Positions 6,783 to 9,583 of a DNA stretch of 9,583 nt are shown in pieces (position 1 is the first letter of the stretch; each line of letters begins with the position of its first letter). The translations under genes were made by a program, and so were the position numbers. This DNA is from Burkholderiales bacterium (GTDB lineage: Bacteria > Pseudomonadota > Gammaproteobacteria > Burkholderiales > JAEUOS01): contig CANGUJ010000120.1 of the NCBI GenBank assembly GCA_947456845.1, forward strand, positions 1 to 9,583. The letters run 5' to 3'. Below the pieces are notes generated by a model, which did no database searches, was not told the origin of the DNA, and worked only from the letters and a program-made list of their open reading frames with translations.

Positions 6783-7703
6783 ATGCATCCCGCTTGGTCG
6801 GTGATCCTGTTTACCGTGCTGGCCGGGCTCGGCCAGGGGCTGTTCGTCATGCTGGTGCGCGCCTCCGACAGCGGCATTGCGCCACACCTCCTGGGCATGG
6901 CGGGGCTGGCCAGCACGGTCCTGTTGTGCGTCGGCCTGGCCTGCTCGTTCTTGCACCTGGGCCATCCGCTGCGCGCCTGGCGCGCGGTGGCGATGTGGCG
7001 CACCTCATGGCTTTCGCGCGAGGTGATCGTGCTGCCGCTCACCATTGCCGTGGTGGCGGCCTGGTCGTTGGCGCAGCTAGCGGGCTGGGCACATGCGCAG
7101 TGGCTGGGCCTTCTGGGGGTGGCGCTGTGTTTTGTGTTGTGGGTGTGCACCGGCATGATCTACGCCTGCATCCGCTTCCTGCGTGAGTGGGCGCATCCGC
7201 TCACGCTGGTCAATTTCGTGCTGCTCGGCTGGATGTCGGGTGCAACGCTGTTCGCCGCGTTAGGCGAGCTGCTGCCCGGCTTCAGCGCAAACCCGCTGTG
7301 GCTGTCGGCCGCCACGGCGCTGACCGTGGCAGGCGCCTGCGCGCGCCTGGCGAGCCTGGGCCGCAACCGCATGTTGAAGCCTGTTTCCACGCCGCAAAGT
7401 GCGCTGGGCGTCAGGGCCGCGAAACTAAAGCAAATGTCGCAGGGCGCCACCGGCGGCAGTTTCAACACCCGCGAGTTCTTTCATGGCAAAAGCGCGCTGG
7501 TGGTCAGGAACGTGCGCTGGATTGCCCTGGGGCTGGCCTTCGCGCTGCCGCTGGCGCTGCTGGTGGCCGCGCGCTACCAGCCGGGCGCGGGCCTCGTGGC
7601 GCTGGCAGCGCTTTCGCAAGTGCTGGGGTTGCTGGCGGAGCGCTGGCTGTTCTTCGCGCAGGCCAACCATCCGCAGAACATCTACTACCAGGCAGTGGCC
7701 TGA
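6783..7703 (+). CDS. soeC: SoeC-type membrane anchor subunit (DmsC/NrfD-like)
   Basis: This is a 306-residue polytopic membrane protein that would anchor SoeAB and hand electrons to the quinone pool. About eight hydrophobic helices can be seen, near residues 4-26, 35-59, 80-102, 106-130, 139-162, 170-192, 242-264 and 268-291. Motifs typical of the DmsC group are CSFLHLGHPLRAWRA and WRTSWLSRE after helix 2, and the C-terminal AERWLFFAQANHPQNIYYQ. A polar loop of about 48 residues (194-241), containing GGSFNTREFFHG, separates helices 6 and 7. No haem-ligand pattern stands out. The gene starts 2 bp after the soeB stop with a strong AGGAG site, so it is the third gene of the operon. No convincing terminator follows: only a 4-bp stem (CGCC/GGCG, 7706-7720) is present. 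The DmsC-like class is clear; the specific SoeC name rests on the partners. Confidence 0.88.
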   Translation: MHPAWSVILFTVLAGLGQGLFVMLVRASDSGIAPHLLGMAGLASTVLLCVGLACSFLHLGHPLRAWRAVAMWRTSWLSREVIVLPLTIAVVAAWSLAQLAGWAHAQWLGLLGVALCFVLWVCTGMIYACIRFLREWAHPLTLVNFVLLGWMSGATLFAALGELLPGFSANPLWLSAATALTVAGACARLASLGRNRMLKPVSTPQSALGVRAAKLKQMSQGATGGSFNTREFFHGKSALVVRNVRWIALGLAFALPLALLVAARYQPGAGLVALAALSQVLGLLAERWLFFAQANHPQNIYYQAVA

Positions 7704-7716
7704 GCGCCCACCTTAT

Positions 7717-7938
7717 GGCGGGTTTCGCGTGTTGCCGGCCGTGCGCGGCGACCTGCTCGAACAACTCGGATGGCTCGAGGAAGCGCGCGCCGAGTTCGAA
7801 CAATCTGCGGTACTTGCCCGCAACGAACGCGAGCAGGCGTTGATGCGCAAGCGTGCTGCGGCCGGTACCAGCCAGGCTCGGAGCAGGTTCGGTCGTACGC
7901 GAGTTACGTTTATTCGGGGATCCAGTTCTCAACCTTGA
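7717..7938 (+). pseudogene. ECF-type RNA polymerase sigma factor, C-terminal fragment
   Basis: Beginning 13 bp after the soeC stop, one plus-strand frame reads FRVLPAVRGDLLEQLGWLEE, then ARAEFEQSAVLARNEREQAL and MRKRAAAG. This closely follows the last 45-50 residues of the long ECF sigma factors that carry a C-terminal TPR-like extension (ECF42/DUF6596 type): 'LLPSVRGDLL..LGR..EAR.EFERAA.L.RN.RERALL..RAA'. The sigma2 and sigma4 regions and most of the extension are missing; upstream of the match this frame runs antisensibly through soeC in another frame. After about 7875 the similarity ends and the frame drifts to a TGA at 7936-7938, overlapping the end of vapC tail to tail. It has no start or ribosome site of its own. 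It is best read as the shard of a sigma factor gene cut off when soeABC or its neighbour was joined here. Confidence 0.6.
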
Positions 7939-8320
7939 GACTCTTGACCCGGGCGAACTCGCGCACATTGTTGGTCACCAGCGTGAGGTTCAGGCTCAGG
8001 GCATGTGCCGCGATCAGCATGTCGAGCGGGCCGCAGGGCGTGCCGGCACGTTCCAGCGCGGCGCGAAGCGTCCCATACGCGTCCGCTGCCCTTGATTCGA
8101 AGGGCACTACGTTGAGGGTGTCGATTGCGCGCCGCAGCTTTGCGCGGTTGGCTTCCCGCTTCTGACTCTTCTCGATGCCGTAGCGCAGTTCTGCCAGGGT
8201 GATCGATGAAATGCACAGCTGACGGACGTCTTCCTGATCGAAGCGGTCCAGTACGGCCTGATGATGTGGACGGGCATTGAGCACATAAATCAGGGTATTG
8301 GTGTCGAGCATGTAGCGCAT
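7910..8320 (-). CDS. vapC: VapC-family PIN-domain ribonuclease toxin
   Basis: This 136-residue protein is a full-length PIN-domain toxin of a type II toxin-antitoxin pair; such toxins cut RNA, often tRNA. Acidic metal-binding residues are all present: D6 (MLDTNTLIYVLN), E44 (ITLAELRYGIEKS), D80 (AADAYG) and D100 (GPLDMLIAAHAL). TNNVREFARV near residues 116-125 is the usual final strand. The ATG at 8320 shares one base with the vapB stop (TGATG), so translation is coupled and antitoxin is made first. It ends tail to tail with the sigma-factor fragment. It is a different VapC subgroup from the remnant at 1503-1790, so the two are not recent copies of each other. The gene appears intact. Confidence 0.92.
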   Translation of the reverse strand: MRYMLDTNTLIYVLNARPHHQAVLDRFDQEDVRQLCISSITLAELRYGIEKSQKREANRAKLRRAIDTLNVVPFESRAADAYGTLRAALERAGTPCGPLDMLIAAHALSLNLTLVTNNVREFARVKSLKVENWIPE

Positions 8321-8553
8321 CAGCGCTCCCAGTCGCGAGTGTCGCCCTCGGCGGGTTGATTGCGTTCGATTCCGAAACCGTCGGGCGCGTCTGCGAGTGC
8401 CGCGCGAATCGCCGAGCCCAACCCGGGGCTCGAGGGTTTGAGCCAGGCATCAAGTGCCTCGTGAACCAGCGCAGTGCGAGTCTTGTGCTCACGTCGGGCA
8501 CGCTGCTCAAGAAGCCGCTCAACATCGGGCCGGAGTCGTATGGAGATGGGCAT
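8320..8553 (-). CDS. vapB: VapB-type ribbon-helix-helix antitoxin
   Basis: This 77-residue protein starts with a short strand (PISIRLRP) followed by two helices (DVERLLEQRARR, TRTALVHEALDAWL), the layout of a ribbon-helix-helix DNA-binding domain in residues 2 to about 38. The remaining acidic, Pro/Gly-containing tail (SAIRAALADAPDGFG ... DTRDW) would wrap the toxin and block its active site. The start has a GGGAGA ribosome site at the right spacing (complement of 8560-8565). It lies directly upstream of vapC, overlapping by one base. It would also repress its own operon, and a candidate operator lies about 40 bp upstream. The family call rests on fold pattern and partner; the exact VapB subgroup is not determined. 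Confidence 0.87.
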   Translation of the reverse strand: MPISIRLRPDVERLLEQRARREHKTRTALVHEALDAWLKPSSPGLGSAIRAALADAPDGFGIERNQPAEGDTRDWER

Positions 8554-8590
8554 GGGGCGTCTCCCGGAGGGCAGTGAATGAGGTGTGGAT

Positions 8591-8608
8591 GTAATACAAG
8601 CGTATCAC
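8591..8608. promoter_or_regulatory. Candidate vapBC operator (GTAATAC-N4-GTATCAC)
   Basis: This is an 18-bp near-perfect inverted repeat: GTAATAC, four bases, GTATCAC, with 6 of 7 arm positions pairing. It lies 38 bp upstream of the vapB start in a short AT-richer patch. GTAT/ATAC half-sites are common targets of ribbon-helix-helix antitoxins. I could not place a convincing -35/-10 pair around it. Confidence 0.5.
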
Positions 8609-8644
8609 AACAGCCCACATGGTACCGATTGCAGGCCTGAAATG

Positions 8645-8681
8645 AAAACGCCCGCCCAAGGTCGACATCCGGGCGGGCGTT
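8645..8681 (-). terminator. Rho-independent terminator of the transglutaminase-like gene
   Basis: AACGCCCGCCC (8647-8657) and GGGCGGGCGTT (8671-8681) form a perfect 11-bp stem with a 13-base loop. On the minus strand the stem is followed by TTTT then CATTT, and it lies 19 bp past the stop of the gene ending at 8701. It would also keep that transcription out of vapBC. Confidence 0.85.
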
Positions 8682-8700
8682 GGCGACCAGGCCTTGAGGA

Positions 8701-9583
8701 TCAGGCCTTGATTTCCTTCGCCGTGATCGTGTACCTGAACTGATCGGGGTCCAGCGAGTCGTAGCGGCCGTTGGCGTTTTCCGCGTTCGGGTACATGAAG
8801 AAGCCCAGCTTTGGGCCCCTGGAACCCGGCAGGGCCACATCGTGCGCGGTATTGAAGGCGAGCCAGTTGCCTTCCCAGCCGCCAAAGAGGCCCTTGTACA
8901 CCGGTGTTACCACCGGATGGTGGGTGGTCTTCAACCATTCCGGGTTCTCCAGGCGCATGACCTTGCCCACATCCGCCGGGTCCATGCCCACCCAGCCATG
9001 GTCCTTGAGGAACACTTCGGCGCGGCAGTGATGCGCGCCCTTGAGGCTGGCGGGGTTGCCCGAGAGTTCACGGTAGCCGAAAGCCGAGGGCACCAAGCGG
9101 ATGCCGTAGACGTCGCGCGCCGGCACGCCCACCGAGCGGCACAGGCCGACAAACAGGGCGTTGATGTCGCCGCACTTGCCGCCCAGGTTGCCGGTTTCGA
9201 GCATCGCCTTGATGTCGCCCACGCCGCAGCCGCGCACCTTGGGTTTGCGGTGGGTGTTGGTGACGATCCAGTCGTAGATCTTCTGCACCTTCTCGACGTC
9301 GGTCCGGGCGCCCTTGGCGGCGTCCTGTGCGGTTTGACGGACGATGCCATCGATCGGCATCAGGTCGGTGGCGGCGGTCCAGTACTTGAGGGTGGCGGCG
9401 TCCTCTTTCGCGGCGACTTTCCTGGTCCAGTCGACAGCGCGGTTCTGGGCGCGGATGCGGCTGGTGAGTTCGATCACCGGCTTGGCCTCGCCCTCGGCGA
9501 ATTCGGCGTGCAGCATCTTGGCGCCGTACTTCTCATCGGCCGTCTGGCGTGCCGACTTGGCGTTGCCGGCCCAGGTGGATTCG
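8701..9583 (-). CDS. Transglutaminase-like domain protein, partial at the 5' end
   Basis: The minus-strand frame is open from a TGA at 8703-8701 to the window edge, giving 293 full residues. An ATG at 9516 exists, but the 22 residues before it (ESTWAGNAKSARQTADEKYG...) look like the same protein, so the true start is probably outside. The core matches transglutaminase-like proteins: VEKVQKIYDWIVTNTHR, then GGKCGDINALFVGLCRSVGV with the nucleophile Cys (codon 9172-9174), then the His of HCRAEVFL (codon 9028-9030) and the Asp of GMDPADVGKV (codon 8980-8982). The full Cys-His-Asp triad is therefore present. The usual Trp two residues after the His is Arg here. Any signal peptide would be off the window. 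The substrate is unknown; such proteins include proteases and cross-linking enzymes. It is a separate unit from vapBC, ended by its own terminator. Confidence 0.85.
   Translation of the reverse strand, partial: ESTWAGNAKSARQTADEKYGAKMLHAEFAEGEAKPVIELTSRIRAQNRAVDWTRKVAAKEDAATLKYWTAATDLMPIDGIVRQTAQDAAKGARTDVEKVQKIYDWIVTNTHRKPKVRGCGVGDIKAMLETGNLGGKCGDINALFVGLCRSVGVPARDVYGIRLVPSAFGYRELSGNPASLKGAHHCRAEVFLKDHGWVGMDPADVGKVMRLENPEWLKTTHHPVVTPVYKGLFGGWEGNWLAFNTAHDVALPGSRGPKLGFFMYPNAENANGRYDSLDPDQFRYTITAKEIKA

Noticed and set aside
3221..7703. Formate dehydrogenase, polysulfide/thiosulfate reductase or DMSO reductase instead of SoeABC.
   Set aside because: There is no twin-arginine signal on the A subunit, no selenocysteine or haem-anchor pattern, and the A-subunit motifs (YAAHGGFCSVNMAAG, NPVRTGYSAIADEW) match SoeA best. 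A search is still needed for certainty.
1..9583. CRISPR arrays, tRNA or rRNA genes, transposases and insertion-sequence ends.
   Set aside because: None was seen on either strand.

Overview
The window is GC-rich DNA whose gene content and codon use suggest a betaproteobacterium (Burkholderiales or Rhodocyclales type). This is inferred from style only; the genus cannot be read from the sequence. Its core is a regulator plus a three-gene operon for a cytoplasmic membrane-bound sulfite dehydrogenase of the SoeABC type. Around the core lie a SulP-family anion transporter, two toxin-antitoxin-related loci (one intact, one decayed) and two further gene fragments.

Layout, left to right. 1-156 (+): tail of a GntR/HutC-type regulator (UTRA domain), cut by the window edge. 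About 134-1432 (+): a SulP permease that ends right after its last membrane helix and has no STAS domain. 1433-2193: a poorly coding stretch holding the C-terminal half of a VapC-like PIN toxin on the minus strand (1503 to about 1790) and about 400 bp with no recognisable gene. 2194-3081 (-): a LysR-type regulator closely resembling YeiE. 3082-3220: an AT-rich divergent promoter region with nested inverted repeats, a perfect TATAAT facing the regulator and a TAAAAT facing the operon. 3221-6127, 6124-6780 and 6783-7703 (+): soeA, soeB and soeC, tightly packed (4-bp overlap, then 2-bp gap). About 7717-7938 (+): a C-terminal shard of an ECF-type sigma factor. 7910-8320 and 8320-8553 (-): a vapBC module with a candidate operator upstream. 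8647-8681: a rho-independent terminator for the last gene. 8701-9583 (-): a transglutaminase-like protein that runs off the right edge.

How the genes may work together: SoeA (molybdopterin and one Fe-S cluster), SoeB (four Fe-S clusters) and SoeC (membrane anchor and quinone side) would oxidise sulfite in the cytoplasm to sulfate and feed electrons to the quinone pool. None of the three shows an export signal. The divergent LysR protein looks like YeiE, a family reported to respond to sulfite, so it is a natural candidate sensor for the operon. The SulP transporter could move the sulfate or a related anion, but its link to the operon is only proximity on the same strand. The soe block is bordered on both sides by decayed gene pieces and VapC genes, which hints at insertion or rearrangement of a metabolic cassette. 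No wholly new system is evident; the most informative part is the regulator/operator/soeABC unit.
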